Source: Gnetum montanum
Taxonomy: Eukaryota > Streptophyta > Gnetopsida > Gnetales > Gnetaceae
NCBI GenBank assembly: GCA_015680685.1
Contig: MNCI01021017.1
Location: 88,368-152,367 of the forward strand
Length of the DNA stretch: 64,000 nt
Direction of reading: 5' to 3'
Shown: positions 1 through 12,173 of the stretch, piece after piece
How the letters are laid out: each line of letters starts with the position of its first letter
Numbering within the stretch: the stretch's first letter is position 1
Notes under the pieces: model-generated
The model's database searches: none
Told to the model about the DNA's origin: nothing
Seen by the model: only the letters and a program-made list of their open reading frames with translations
Program-made: the position numbers and the translations under genes

Positions 1-411
1 GAGCATTTAAGTGTGACTACTTGGTAACCTAATAGCGTACCTAGGATTTGCACTTGGTAATCCCAGTAGTAGTTGTGCACTAGGTCCAAGATGTGTACGG
101 ATGATTAAGGAATGGATGCTCATCGCACTTAGGCTAGCTTAGATTCTCTCTCACCCTCTCTCTTATCTTAGTTAATATTATTTTCCATTATCTCCAGGAG
201 TAGTAGTAGTATAGGAACACATCATACACCTCACTTTGGACTAAACCATACGTGAAAAAGTTAAAACTAGTCCAGATGGGAAGACAATGAATTGCGATCT
301 AAGAATAACTGTCTAGATACCTCAACTAGTCCGTCTGCGGAGTTCAACCTGATCATGCGTGAAACGCTTGTATTCGTATGGTTGAGTGTAGGGGTACCTT
401 GCCACTCACCC
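1..411 (+). mobile_element. 3' part of an Athila-like LTR, cut by the window edge
   Basis: This stretch aligns with the last ~416 bp of the LTR at 14803-15656. It has the paired GGTAAYCC motifs near 25 and 57 and the closing block GGGGTACCTTGCCACTCA. Its terminus reads TCACCC where the intact LTRs end TCATCA. No primer binding site follows it, so it is either a solo LTR or the 3' LTR of an element lying to the left. It appears to be inserted in the 3' non-coding part of the minus-strand element E1. Confidence 0.8.
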
Positions 412-959
412 AAGTAAATAGAAAAGCACAAAGAATACTAAATCCCCTTGAAGCCATACCCTATTCAAACCTTTGAATCCTTCCCAATTCCAAAAACTAC
501 CAAAGTCACAAATTTCTTAAAGTTCTAATGTAAAAGGGATTGCATGTGTCCAAAACAAGGAAAATCATAAATTTTGTGCATAAGTGGATGTTGTGCATTC
601 ATTGCTTGTTACATGAAAAGAAACCATGTCCTAATTATCCATAACAAAATTTAAAGCTAGAAACCAAACATCAACAATCAAATAAATATAATAGTACATA
701 CCACCATTAAGTAACATATTACCAATGTACCTAGCACTTATTAACAAAAAGTTAGAAAATCACACCAAATAAAAGAAAATATAGAAGAAAGTGTAAATTA
801 TTCAAGAAATATCAAATGTACTAATGATGGTGTAAAACAAAAATTTGAAAAGATTAATAACATAAAAACAAAAAGATGTAAAAGAAAAAGTTGTAAAATG
901 AAAAATGTGTAAAATAAAAAAGTTGAAAAATTGAGGAGCTACATGAATGGTTAGCATGT
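412..959 (-). other. E1 3' non-coding remnant
   Basis: AT-rich sequence with no convincing reading frame. On the minus strand, runs of T with TTTTACA-like units at 840-930 match those just after integrase in E3 (36785-36960), so this is the start of the E1 3' untranslated region. The short frames crossing it are chance. Confidence 0.6.
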
Positions 960-2124
960 TTGGCCATCTCCCCTACAACTAAGTGGAAAGGAGAAGGAGA
1001 TCCAAAATATGGAGCGTGGTTGTCCATTGGATTAGGTGCTTGTTGTGTTAGCTTGTGTATGCTCATGGAAAGATTTAATTTGTTGGATGTTGACCAGGTG
1101 TTTCTTGTTTGGGTTCTTAGGTTTATAAATCATCATGGCCCCTAAAGGAAAAGTTTCATAAATAATGTAAGATCCTTTCCACAACATTTGGAACTTAGTT
1201 TGTTGTGGTGCGTGTGTGGGGTTCTAGTAAATAATCTTGTTTCTCGGTTGAAATTTGACTTTTCTAATTTTCAGGTCATGACGATTTTTGTTATAGGCCT
1301 TGTGCAACTCATTAGATGATAAGGCTACTAATTGGTTTTCATCTAGCAGATTGAGATTCATTAGTCTTTTTTTTTGGGCTATACTTAAGTCAAGGTCAAG
1401 GTCATAAGTTGTTGAAAGTGTATAGAGTTTAGATTGAATGGGAAGTGTTGGTAGTTTGGCATACACAAGCTCATAGGGAGAGTAGCCTATCGGAAGTTTC
1501 CAAGTTGAGTAGTAGGCCCAAAGGGCATCATTCAGTTTTGTGCTCCAATCCTTCCTATACTTGGTAATTGTTCTTGTTAGTATCCTCATGATTTCCCTAT
1601 TGGTAACATTAACTTAACTATTAGCTTGGGGATGATAAGGTGTTGTGAGTTTATGTTCGACCCCCAAGTATTGCATGAGTTTCTGAAAAGTAGTACTATA
1701 AAATGAGTTCCATTATCAGAAATTAATGCACATGGCACACTAAACCCATTTACAACATTTTGTTGTACAAACTGAGTAGTAGTAGAGGATGTACAGTCAA
1801 TCACAGTTGCTGCTTCTAGCCATTTCATACAATAGTCAATAGCGACTATGATGTATGCCTTTCCATTTGACATGGGCATGATGGAACCCATGAAATCAAT
1901 GCCCCAAGTGTTGAATAGTTTGAGTGGTTGAATCCATTGTTGAGGTCCTTCCATTCGAGCAGTCATTCCACCATCTTGTTGGCATCGTTTACAAGAGTGG
2001 ATGAAATGATGAGCATCCTTGAAGAGTGTTGGCCAATAGTACCCTGCCATTAGGATTTTAATGACCATGTGTTTCCCAACATAGTGTCCTCCACAAGGAC
2101 CTTCATGAGTGTCTTGGAGAACGT
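960..2124 (-). pseudogene. E1 integrase (broken)
   Basis: Integrase inserts the DNA copy into the genome. On the minus strand, 2068-1586 reads an HHCC zinc finger (DAHHFIHSCKRCQ) and then the catalytic core with GIDFMG and ISDNGT, the first two acidic residues of the D-D-E triad. The frame is lost before the final glutamate block. 1589-1224 gives the C-terminal half ([18 protein letters not shown], then [18 protein letters not shown]), and 1223-960 has the remains of the tail (FPLGAMMIYKP). At least two frameshifts and several stops are present. The 5' end runs into a solo LTR at 2125 and resumes beyond 2940. Confidence 0.85.
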
Positions 2125-2935
2125 TGATGAGACGTGATATCGCATGGGCTGCGATATCGCGTACGTGATACCGCGTCCACCACGATATCGTAGCGTGTCA
2201 CCAAATCTATAAATAAGAGGCAGCTCTCCCTTGTTTCTTGGTTTAGGCCTAAACCGTAGTGAAAATCTCACAGTTTTACCTCTCCAGAGATAGAATAATT
2301 TCCATGTGCCTGCAGTAGGAGCTCCAAAGTGAACGGATCTTTATTCGAGCAAATATTGTACCTAAGCACAAGTTTGTGTACGGAAATAAAGACGAACTTT
2401 TGGATAAACCTTGTAGTGCATGGACTAAGCTAAATAGGACTTCAATTACTATTATTTATTATTAATGTTTAAATGCTTTATTAGTTAATTAAATCTCTTT
2501 CCACCCTTCTCTCCTAGTTAAGTGCATTCAGTACAACTGCTTTGAGCATGTGCGTTATGCTTGGTAATCCCAGTAACGAATAGCGTTTGGTAATCCCAGA
2601 AGGTTGCATTGGCTCAGGGTGTGAACAGTAAGTGGGAATGGATACTGATGCTAGGTTAAATAAGACTTAGTTAGTTGAAGTTAGTTACTTAGTCTCTTCA
2701 CCCTTTACCTCATTAGCATAGGAGATAAAAACATAAAAGATATAAAAATCATATACCTTAGACTTACTTAACCATACAACCATGACAAATACAAGTAAGT
2801 ATGGGAAGACAATGAATGATTAACCTTAAGTGTTCCATGAGGCGTGTAGGCACTTAGTCTACGGAGTTTGACCGGATCGCGCGTGTAACGCTCGTATTCA
2901 TATGGTTGAGTGTAGGGGTACCTCGCCACTCATCA
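2125..2935 (+). mobile_element. Solo Athila-like LTR with perfect AACGT target duplication
   Basis: 811 bp beginning TGATGAG and ending CTCATCA, the 6-bp inverted termini shared by all Athila-like LTRs here. AACGT stands on both sides (2120-2124 and 2936-2940), the expected 5-bp duplication. It carries a TATA box (TATAAATA, 2208-2215), GATATC palindromes in the first 80 bp and paired GGTAATCCCAG motifs near 2562 and 2590. It interrupts E1 integrase on the opposite strand. No internal region is present, so this is the product of LTR-LTR recombination. Confidence 0.93.
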
Positions 2936-2940
2936 AACGT

Positions 2941-3570
2941 GTAGTTGATCAACATCAGGGACACACTAGCAAACTAGGCCATTGATGCACACCTTGTAGA
3001 GGTGTCCATTAATCTCCATGAAGTGCTTTACCTAGTGAAGAAACTGCTATTTCCTCCAATGGTCCAACCCTTGTGGCATCTCTTGATTGAGAAGATAGGT
3101 GAGAATGTTATCATACCATTTTGGCTCATTGGGCATTTGTTTAGTTATTGCTCTAGCAAAGAGGAGTTCATCAAGAAATGTATTAGATAATGAGCTTTTG
3201 TCCTCTTTATCATTTCATTGCAACTAAGACAAGTGATCAACGACCACATTCTTAATGCCCTTTTGATCTACCATTGTAAGATTGAATTCCTACATAACAT
3301 GGGGGCTCACCGTTGGCTTGTTCATTAGAAAGTGGATGGAACTATGATCAATGTGCATAGATAGCTTGTATCCAAGCACATAATGCTTAAAATTTTTCGG
3401 AGAAAACACCATAGCCATCAATTTTTTCTCTGTGGTGGTGTAGTTCAATTGTCCACCCATAATGCTTTGGCTGGTGCAATGGATGTAGTATGGACATTTC
3501 TTGTCATCTAACTGCATTAACACCACCCCCAAAGCATAATTTGATGCATCCTTCATGATGTAAAATGGTC
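2941..3570 (-). pseudogene. E1 RNase H and linker to integrase (broken)
   Basis: RNase H removes the RNA strand of the RNA-DNA hybrid. 3556-3290 reads MKDASNYALGVVLMQLDDKK, then LNYTTTEKKLMAMVFSPKNF and a HIDHSSIHFLMNKP block, the usual order of the Ty3/gypsy RNase H with its D-E-D residues. It matches the E3 and E4 copies. The linker towards integrase at 3240-2941 is heavily decayed and joins the integrase part across the solo LTR. Confidence 0.8.
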
Positions 3571-4800
3571 TGGACCAGTCTGGTGCTTATAGGATTGGAG
3601 TTTCTACAAGCTTTTCTTTCAATTTCTAGAATGCTTTTTCACATTCCTCAATCCAGACAAAAGGAGCATCTTCCTTTGTTAGCTCCACCAACAATTTTGC
3701 GATCTTAGAGAAATTCTCTATGAATTGCTGGTAGTAGCTAGTATGTCCAAGGAATGACTAAACATTTTTAACTATTTTTGGCTAGTGGGTTATTCCTTGG
3801 ATAAAATGTTTTTTTGAAGGTCCACCTTAGTTCTTGCTTGTGAGATTTTGTGCCCCAATACAATGCCCTCTTGGATTATGAGATGACTTTTCTACTAATT
3901 GAGCTGCAAGTTAGTTTTGACACATCATTTTAGCACTTTCTCAAGGTGGTTTAAGCTTGCTTAAATGTAGCTCCATAGGTGGAGAAGTCATCCATGAAGA
4001 CTTCTACACCACTACTGATTGGCTATTGAAAGATGCTCAGGACCAAGCGTTGAAATGTGGTAGGAGCATTGCATAGACCAAACAACATCTTATGATATGC
4101 AAAAGTCCCTTAGGGACTTGTGAACATTATCTTTGCTTGGTCCTCTGGTGCAATTTGAATTTGGTTATAGCCACTATAACCATTTAGGAAGCTGTAGTAG
4201 CAATGCCGTGATATTGTGTCTAGCATCTGGTTAACAAATGGAAACGGAAAATGATCCTTGAATGTTGCCATATTTAGCAGCTTGAAATTGATGTAGACCC
4301 ACCACTTACCATCTTTCTTTGATATAATTACAAGTGGATTGACCCACTCACTATCTGCAATGGGATAGATGAATCCTACCTTGAGGAGTTGCTCGATTTC
4401 CTCCTTGATAATTTACTTCAATTTGGGGTTCAACTACCTCTATGGCTATTGTTTTGGCTTCATGGTCAGGTTGGTGTAAATGCGATATTGGAATATCCTA
4501 GGATCAATCCCTATGAGTTTAGGATGTGACCAAGCAAAAGCTGCTGATCATCTTTCAACCAGCAACATCTCTCTCTATTTTGGAGTAAGTCTTGCATTGA
4601 TTATAACCAGCTTCTTATTTTTCAAAAACATGTATTCCATTCTAGTCGGTAACATTTTTAATTCAAGGGGTTGTTGCTTGAAGTTCTTAGGAATTTCTAA
4701 CTCTCCCCAATAGGTATCATTAGAGAGCTGGTGATGAACTTGTTCTAGTTCATCTATGCTCGTGACATATTCACATGTTAGGCTTATAACTAGTTCCATG
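3571..4800 (-). pseudogene. E1 reverse transcriptase (broken)
   Basis: Reverse transcriptase copies element RNA into DNA. The minus strand from 4799 opens with a linker (SIDELEQVHHQLSND) conserved in E3 and E4. The fingers and palm follow: IKEEIEQLLKVGFIYPIAD, then GYSGYNQIQIAPEDQAK, then LFGLCNAPTTFQR. The catalytic box FMDD is at 3998-3987 on the minus strand (first residues FMDDFSTYG), the variant usual in Athila-type elements. Several TAG stops and frame changes break it, notably after the FMDD box. Confidence 0.85.
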
Positions 4801-4899
4801 CAAAGTGTGTTGCTTTCCTAATCAATAGTCAACCGCTAGGTGCCCTCCTGTTTTGTGTCTATTGTGTATAGACACCTTTGAATTTCTACTTCTGGTGCA

Positions 4900-5420
4900 T
4901 ACTATTTGCATGTAGAGATGGATGCTTGCTTGATGGCCCAAAGTTTCTACACACAATTGCACCCGCTATGACTATACGTGATGCATGGAACTCTCTTCTT
5001 CTTGATCTTTCTAAATACATTTTCTTTAGATATCTCCAAGGAAATATCTCTACTACCCATTCTTGCATTGATTGTGCTTAGCCATGCTCTTTCCATGATG
5101 ACTGGGAAGTCCCCTTTATGGTTCTCCACTTTGATTACTAGGAAGTTAGTAGGATAAGACCACCCACAGATAGTGGTCATAATGTCTTTTACTAGTCTTA
5201 ATGGAACAATGATGGAATGGTATGCCAATTCCAATCTAATGTTGCTTTTCTTAAGAGGAGGCAAGTTTCAAGTAGTGTAAATTTCATGAGAAATCAAATT
5301 AACACCAAAACATTAATCAAGGAGAGCCTTGCACTATTCGTTCCTAACAATCTGCAAATAAATCAAAGGACTTCCAAGATTGGCTAATTTCATGGGAAGG
5401 TTTCCTACATGGATCCAATT
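4900..5420 (-). pseudogene. E1 protease region (broken)
   Basis: The aspartic protease matures the Gag-Pol polyprotein. The minus strand 5264-4947 reads PPLKKSNIRLELAYHSI, then TTICGWSYPTNFLVIKVENH and RAWLSTINARMGSRD, near-identical to the E3 and E4 copies. The segment just upstream (about 5420-5265) holds the active-site loop, but the catalytic triplet is destroyed by a stop (LLD*CFGVNLIS). Confidence 0.75.
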
Positions 5421-5589
5421 AGACACAATGTGAGTAAGCATTATGGTATGGATCCTTGGCAGAGTTTGGTTTGAAGAAGGCTCAAAGAAATTTGATATGG
5501 AGGAAGAGGTAGGAGTAGGGTTGTCAACCGCAAGTATAGGTGAAGGCTTAGGTGGACTATAAGGTTGAAAGAAAGGTCTTTTTTTTATC

Positions 5590-7980
5590 AGGCATTCAAC
5601 CCCTTTGATTAATAATTGGGTTACAAATTAACATTCCTTGTAGCATTGCGTTGTTGTAGTTGAGCAGGTAGTTCACCCTGCATAGGAGGAGCAAGTGGTA
5701 GCTGTGCAACTGGAGGAGGAGTGTGTGCAAGAATAGGAGGAGGATAAGGATAGGAGCTGGCATCCCTTCTTTCATGTAGAGAAGGAGTTTGATAGTAATT
5801 AGAAGGGTGGTAGTAAGGCTTAATATTAGAAACATGACTAGAAGAGTCACATGGAGACATGGGTTGCTAAACATGGTATTTATATGGATCAGGTTGCTGC
5901 AAGGGTATTGTTGCCTTGGTGATGCAAATGTCCATGATTGTGGCTGCTATCATTGTTGGTATTGTTCATACGGTTGTAGTGGAGCTCCACTTGGATAACA
6001 TGGTTTTTGTTGGTGGAACTGCCTAAGATTACCTTGAGGATAAGGCAACCTTCTAGATGTTTGCCTTTGTGTAAGTCATGGATGTAAGGCATACACCCTA
6101 GACTCTTGAAGATGTGACACAATAGGGAAATATCCCTTAGGATGTTCATATTGCTAGACATCACATCCATGATCATCATTTGATTCACTATCCACAACCT
6201 CTTCTATTGTAGCAATTTTACCCTTAACTTTGTAATATGCATGTTTAGCTTCCTTGCACCTCCTACACTCACAATCACTACCTTGTTCTTTGGACTCTTC
6301 AGTGATTTTGAGGACAGCTTGAAATCTACTATCCATGGAGTCCCTGAACTGATCAACCTTGGTCATAAGTTCAAATTGGAATTCTTGAAGTGGCAAGCCT
6401 TTCTTATGCATCCCCTCATCAAATATGGATTTGTCTTCACTATCACAGAATTGAACCTCCCTCTTGTGGATGGAAGGATTATAGTTGTACTGCTCTGCAC
6501 TTTTTCTTTTTCTTAGTTTTCCCTCCTCTTTGGTAACTTGCTTTATTAACCTTTGTACCTAATGGGCAGTTAATTCTAATAATCACCCTTGGGAATATAC
6601 ACCAAGGGTTCTCCTTATTTCATTATGAAGCCCGCCTACAATGTGATGAAGTTGAGCCAATTGAAAATAACCATGGCAAGGGCATTTGTGCATCAAGGCA
6701 TAGTATCAGCCAATGGTAGTATCCAAAGGTTCATGTGTTCCTTGTTTCCACCCTTGAATTTACTTTCTTAAGTTGGACACCCTAGAGTACGTTTGATACT
6801 TATCATTGAACATCTCAAGCATGGTACTCCATCATCTAATAGATTTTGGTTCTAAGGATTAGTACCAATTCTTTGCTTCTTTGATAAGTGTCCTAGGGAA
6901 TAACTTTAGTTTCTGCCACTCTTTCTCTATTTTTTGCAAGGCACATGCATCTTGAAAACCTTGAAGATGATTTTGCAGATAATAGTTATATCCTCATTCA
7001 AATTGAGGAATATTGTTCATGTTTAATTGTTTGATCTGACTATCTTTCACATGCCTTGTTGGGATTTTGACTACCTCTACGATGTTAAGCATACTTTGGG
7101 TAATAAATAGAGACTCATTAAAGCCTTGGTGCCTACATTGCCCTATAGTACCCATTTATTCATGGAAATGTGCCTCTCTTGAATGTTTGCATTCTTGATC
7201 TTGTCTATCCTAACAGTCCCTTTGGTTATTTTGGTCCCGTTAGTCAGTGCACTCATTTTGATCACCTCCATCATGATCTCACCTTTTGCAATCATGGTTA
7301 GAGCTAGAAGAAGATGATGATGATGAAGGGAAAGAGGAAGGAGAATTAGTAGCATCACGATGCCTACTACCGCCTTTTCGGTGATCATGATCATGATCAT
7401 GATTGTGCTTCTTGTTGGCATCCCTGTCTTGACTTGCCCCTCCGAATCCTTCTTTGTCATTGGATCCCTTGTTACTAGAGTTAGGATTGTAAACTATGGA
7501 GTGTAGATTCTGGTTTTGACCTCCATCATTGAAGTCAAAGAGAGGAGCGTCATTGAATGGAAAACCCCCAGAGAAAGATTCTTCACTAGCTTGTTGGTAC
7601 AATAAGAATGGAGGATCGTTAAGTCTTTTTCCCTTTGAAAACTCAAAGTGTTGCTCTAGCTACCAATCTCGTAGGCATTTTGCTTCGATGGTACGATAAT
7701 CCCTAGTGTCGACATCTTCTACATCATAATCCCCATGGTGGTCTTGAAGACCACATTATGCAAGCATTTGATAGAGCATTGCAGTAGCAGCATGAATGAG
7801 CGGCAACACAATGTTGCCCTCCATGTCACGCCATTGTAGTTGTTCATCTTGGTGTAGGATGAAGGTGAAGTTTGGCACATACTCATCTAGGTGAGTATAT
7901 ATGATTTTGTACTGTTGAGGCTTTGTTGAATGAACATTATTAGCTTTAGGCAGAGAAGCACTGTTGTGAGAAGAAGACAT
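5590..7980 (-). pseudogene. E1 gag (broken), with conserved N-terminal domain
   Basis: Gag forms the particle that packages element RNA. Start chosen at 7980 because E3 (20648) and E4 (22684) begin at the equivalent ATG. First comes a domain conserved in all three elements (EYVPNFTFILHQDEQLQWRD). A Ser-rich and His-Asp-rich stretch follows (7602-7279: HDHDHDH, then SSSSSSSSS), then the gag core at about 7090-6600 (EKEWQKLKLFPRTLIKEAKN), then a charged segment (6411-6154) and a Pro-rich tail (5860-5621). The frame shifts repeatedly and stops are common. Confidence 0.8.
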
Positions 7981-8117
7981 TTTCAGTTAGTGAATAAAAA
8001 TCACAGTGTGCTCTGAGAATATTTTGTAGCAATTATGAAATAAGATATGACTCTTAGGTCCATTCCAATAATTTAAATACTTTCACTGGGTCCTAGATAG
8101 TGCACAAAACAACAAAA

Positions 8118-8137
8118 GGTCCCTAGCAATGGTGCCA
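8118..8137 (-). promoter_or_regulatory. E1 primer binding site (tRNA-Asp type)
   Basis: On the minus strand, one base after the LTR end, the sequence reads TGGCACCATTGCTAGGGACC. This is a decayed match to the TGGCGCCGTTGCCGGGGA primer site known from Athila-type elements. It fixes the orientation of E1 and the inner LTR edge at 8139. Confidence 0.8.
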
Positions 8138-8138
8138 A

Positions 8139-8973
8139 TGATGAGCAACGAGGTACCCCTACTTCCAAACATACGAATCACTAAGGTGTTATGCGTGATC
8201 TGGTCAAATTCTGTGGACCTATAGTTATCTCATAGACTAGTTTCTCTAGGAAGTGAAACAATGTTGAGAACATTTGTTATCTTTCCGACTACACTTGTGA
8301 GGCTCAAGGGTATGGTTTAAGTGTAATTGAGGTATATGAATTTTTTGTCATTTTATATTTTATGGATGTAATCAGCTACAACAAGAATAAGGGTAGAGTA
8401 GATTGAAAACTAATGTCTATTACCTAGCTAGCCTAACATAAGTAACCACCCCACTTTCTTGAACACATATAGCACTGCTAGGATGCCAAAAATTAAGTGT
8501 TGCTCAGTTACAAAGTACTATATGAATGTTCGAAGTGGTTATTCTCGTGTTCATTAACTGTTGGAAATAAATTACTTAATCAAATACATTAAAATAAAGA
8601 GCAAGAAAGTAAAGTGTACTAAAGAAAATATTAAGCTATTCGTGGTGCTGTAAGGATTGTCAAAAGAGTTAATTTTATTCGTGTCACACTGTTGTGCTCA
8701 GGTACATTAATGCTTGAACAAAGAACCATACATACTTTAGATTCCTTCTGCGGGCACTCAGAAAATATTCCAACTCTTAGGAAAATAAACTACAAGAGCT
8801 TCACTACCTTGCTTGAAAACTAAAACTACACTATATAACTATCCAAAACTAGAGCCTAGGCATGGTATTTATAGACTTGGTAAGTATACCCTGATGTTGG
8901 ATGTCCAACATTAGACCAAGGCCTCAACATTACGTACTTGATGTTGTAACCACAGACAGACAATGATTCATCA
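8139..8973 (-). mobile_element. E1 5' LTR
   Basis: 835 bp. On the minus strand it begins TGATGA and ends TCATCA next to the primer site. A minus-strand TATA box (TATAAATA) lies at 8866-8873. The LTR would supply promoter and polyadenylation signal. Its 3' partner is not in the window. The sequence is a different subfamily from the LTRs of E2, E3 and E4, though the terminal blocks are shared. Confidence 0.85.
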
Positions 8974-9652
8974 CTAGGCCAAGATCCATACCACTAGGCT
9001 ACACATCTTATTATTAGGATACTCTTATAGTAACCTTAACCTACCTTTACTTATGAACATGATAATAGTGGAGTAGTCTTGTGGTGGAACACTCTTATGT
9101 GGGCTACAATTTTTTTCTTTTCTTTTTAGGAAATGAACATAGGGATTGGTAGCATAACCTGTTACCACATTAGAATAGATGTGACCTACTAAATAAGACT
9201 GTCCCACCACAAGTCTACTTCATTGTTACCACACCCAAGGCAAAGATAGGAATTAAATCCACAACCTTTTTACCAAGAGATGAATGTCTTGGTCACTATG
9301 CTACATTTGTGAGTGTGTGGGTAGCTATTATCAGACATTCAATTTAGTCATTTCTATTTGGATTTTTGTTTGGTGAAATCTGAAACATTCTTTTAATAAT
9401 AAATGATCATTACTTATATGATCAATGCTTATCCTACCAAGGTGGGATCTTGGGAGGATGGTGGATTGGTGCAGGGGTGTTGCACCTTGATATACCCCAA
9501 TAAAGCCCAATCCACAACTTCTAAGCAAATCTAGCTTAGAAAATAAGAATAACATAATAAAATAGAGAAAATCTCCCTTATATTAAGATAATTCTCAAAA
9601 TACATAGAAAATACATCAAAGATGCGGATCCAAGATCAACTCACAACCCTTC
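8974..9652. other. Spacer between E1 and E2, no recognisable gene
   Basis: 679 bp of flanking DNA with no coding frame I can support. It holds a pyrimidine-rich run near 9110-9128 and otherwise unremarkable AT-rich sequence. The last five bases (CCTTC, 9648-9652) form the left target duplication of E2. It may be older, unrecognisable repeat DNA. Confidence 0.5.
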
Positions 9653-10188
9653 TGATGAGTCATGAATTTCCTGGCTGTGATATCACAACCGTGATATATC
9701 AGCCCTGTTGTATTAGTAGCTGTGATATTGCAGTACATGATATCGCGTATGCGATATCACGTCTTCCCTGCAATATCACGTATGCGATATTGCAGTGTGC
9801 CACAATTTCTATAAATAAGAGGCAGCTTTCCCAGTTATTAGTTAGGAGTTAGAAGTAGTGAAGCTCTGGCAGTTTGGCCACTCCAGAGATAGTTTATTTT
9901 CCTGTGTCTGCCCACAGTGTGGTGAATGTAATTGTACGAGATCCTTTATTCGAGTGTGATGGACTTGGACACGTACATGATCGGCAATAAAGATCAAGAT
10001 TACTTCATCATTGCAGCAGTCACTTTGTTTATTTAATTGTTTTAACGTGGAATGAGTACGACTTGATTACGAGCATCTTCGTGTGACTACTTGGTAACCC
10101 AGTGGCATACCTAGGATGTACGCTTGGTAATCCCAGTGGTAGTCGTGCACCAAGATGTGTACGGTTAGTCAAGGAATCGGTTGCTCAT
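9653..10188 (+). mobile_element. E2 5' LTR, visible part
   Basis: Begins TGATGAGTCATGAATTTC like the 3' LTR at 14803. It carries several GATATC/GATATAT palindromes at 9677-9790, a TATA box (TATAAATA) at 9810-9817, a polyadenylation-like AATAAA near 9987, and the paired GGTAAYCCAG motifs near 10092 and 10125. By comparison with the 854-bp 3' LTR, about 318 bp are lost in the N gap. Confidence 0.88.
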
Positions 10189-10646
10189 NNNNNNNNNNNN
10201 NNNNNNNNNNNNNNNNNNNNNNNNNNNNNNNNNNNNNNNNNNNNNNNNNNNNNNNNNNNNNNNNNNNNNNNNNNNNNNNNNNNNNNNNNNNNNNNNNNNN
10301 NNNNNNNNNNNNNNNNNNNNNNNNNNNNNNNNNNNNNNNNNNNNNNNNNNNNNNNNNNNNNNNNNNNNNNNNNNNNNNNNNNNNNNNNNNNNNNNNNNNN
10401 NNNNNNNNNNNNNNNNNNNNNNNNNNNNNNNNNNNNNNNNNNNNNNNNNNNNNNNNNNNNNNNNNNNNNNNNNNNNNNNNNNNNNNNNNNNNNNNNNNNN
10501 NNNNNNNNNNNNNNNNNNNNNNNNNNNNNNNNNNNNNNNNNNNNNNNNNNNNNNNNNNNNNNNNNNNNNNNNNNNNNNNNNNNNNNNNNNNNNNNNNNNN
10601 NNNNNNNNNNNNNNNNNNNNNNNNNNNNNNNNNNNNNNNNNNNNNN
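10189..10646. other. Assembly gap (458 N)
   Basis: Run of N. It should contain the last third of the E2 5' LTR, the primer binding site and the start of the internal region. Long translations across it are meaningless. Confidence 1.
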
Positions 10647-12173
10647 AATAATGCCTCTCCTACAAGATGATAATAATGCCACACTTAGTTAGGAAGTTCA
10701 TTGGAGAACCAACGAACTATATGACGATGAAGATTGAAGTCTACAACCTGAAGTGTGAGTTTCTTATAAACATGAAAGAAAATAATGTCATCGCAACGCA
10801 CAAAATCCTAAGTTACTTGATGATAATGAACCCCCACTGGCCACTACAAGCTTAATGCAAATACAAGAGGCTGTTCGAATCTCACGTAGGCATCGTAAAG
10901 AAAGCTGTCTACCCAGGCTTGATTTAAATAACTTTCCTACATTTTTAGGAGGCTATGACTTAGATACGCAACAACATTTACTAGCCTTCTACAATGCCTA
11001 CACATGGCATAACATTGATAATGGTTGGCAAAAACTTAAGCTCTTTCCTATGGCACTCGTTGACCAAGCAAAAGTATGGTATAGATCATTAAAACCAAAT
11101 TCAATACGACGCTGGTCAACAATGGTAGAAGTCTTTAACGAAAAATATCAAACCTACACAAGAGTGTCAGCCTTGAGGAAACAAATCCAAGAGTGGAAAC
11201 AAGCAAAACATGAACCCTTGGACATGGCCTTAGAAAGATATTACGCACTGTTAAACAACTGTCCAAGCCATGGGTTTCTGAGGAAAGGCTAATGTACCAT
11301 ATTATCGATGGGCTACGTAATGAAACAAGAGAGACCTTAGGAATGTATGCCCAAGGTCAACTATATGAACTACGAACCCACAAGTCCAAGAGCTTATTAA
11401 GCAGGTATCAAAAGAAGAAGGAGAAATAGCTACATGGGAGAGTGTTGAAAAACATCAACGAGACCAAAATTTCAACTTAACAAAGGTCCCTGATCATAAT
11501 AAGGAGAAATCAACATATCGCAAGGTGGAAACATCATCTTTGCCAATACAACAATCGTTAGAAGAAGTCGAGGCAAAGATCAATAAGATGTTGGAATGGA
11601 TGTATCAAAAGTGTGGAGAATATATCAACATCATTGGAGATAGAATTTTGACAACCCAAGAGGTAGGACGAAATAATAGATATTCGAAAAAAAAGAACGA
11701 AGGGAATAAGTGCTCNACAGTGAGAACCCTTAGCAACATCAAAAGCGCCCCTTCTTTAAACACGACTGTAAGAAGGGACAACAAAATTCTGAGGCCACTG
11801 CATCTTCCAACCCAACACAAGTCTCACACTGTGGTGCACCCTTACCTTTGAACCCAACACCTCATGTTACTTCATTAGGGCCACCAACTAACGCTCCAAC
11901 AACTATACGATCCAATGAACACAACCATGGGAGGCATCATCTAATCCTTGCATGCCATCTAATGGTCACCAACATCATAGTGGATCAACTCATTATCCAA
12001 GAACTACATCATATAAAGTGCCCCACGATGCTTATTACAATCAAGTGTGTGAACCCCGAGGGGATAAGTATAGACCGGTTCCAATACTTCCAACATGCAA
12101 GGATCCTCATCTTCCATTTATTAATCCTTTCCACCCTCAACTGATTAGTTATGGGGGATATCCCCCATTCTAA
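10647..12173 (+). pseudogene. E2 gag (frameshifted)
   Basis: Structural Gag. The core at 10855-11292 reads LDLNNFPTFLGGYDLDT, then WQKLKLFPMALVDQAKVWY and MVEVFNEKYQTYTRVSALRK, then QAKHEPLDMALERYYALLNN, the pattern of the plant retrotransposon gag domain. It is stop-free for 146 codons, cleaner than any gag copy in E1, E3 or E4. A frameshift near 11290 leads to RLMYHIIDGLRNETRETLGM; later segments (11525-11715, 11850-12173) change frame again. A single N stands at 11716. No zinc knuckle is visible. The true start is hidden or upstream in the gap. Confidence 0.82.

Larger units (their letters stand above)
412..8973 (-). mobile_element. Element E1: decayed Athila-like Ty3/gypsy retrotransposon, minus strand
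   Basis: Read leftwards it shows, in order: 5' LTR (8973-8139), primer binding site, gag, protease, reverse transcriptase, RNase H, integrase and the beginning of the 3' non-coding region. The PR-RT-RNaseH-IN order is that of Ty3/gypsy. The tRNA-Asp-type primer site and the FMDD reverse transcriptase box point to the Athila lineage. All genes carry stops and frame changes. A solo LTR (2125-2935) splits the RNase H/integrase part, and another LTR (1-411) cuts the 3' end, so its own 3' LTR is not in view. The five bases right of the 5' LTR are CTAGG; the partner duplication lies outside the window. Confidence 0.85.

Noticed and set aside
2050-2271. Minus-strand frame of 73 codons crossing 2125
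   Set aside because: It crosses the edge of the solo LTR and mixes two elements; the real integrase frame is the one ending at 1586.
9001-9330. tRNA-like or LINE end in the spacer left of E2
   Set aside because: No cloverleaf pairing, no A and B boxes, no A-tail with target duplication that I could find.
10102-10692. Long open frames across 10102-10692 on both strands
   Set aside because: They exist only because the run of N has no stops.
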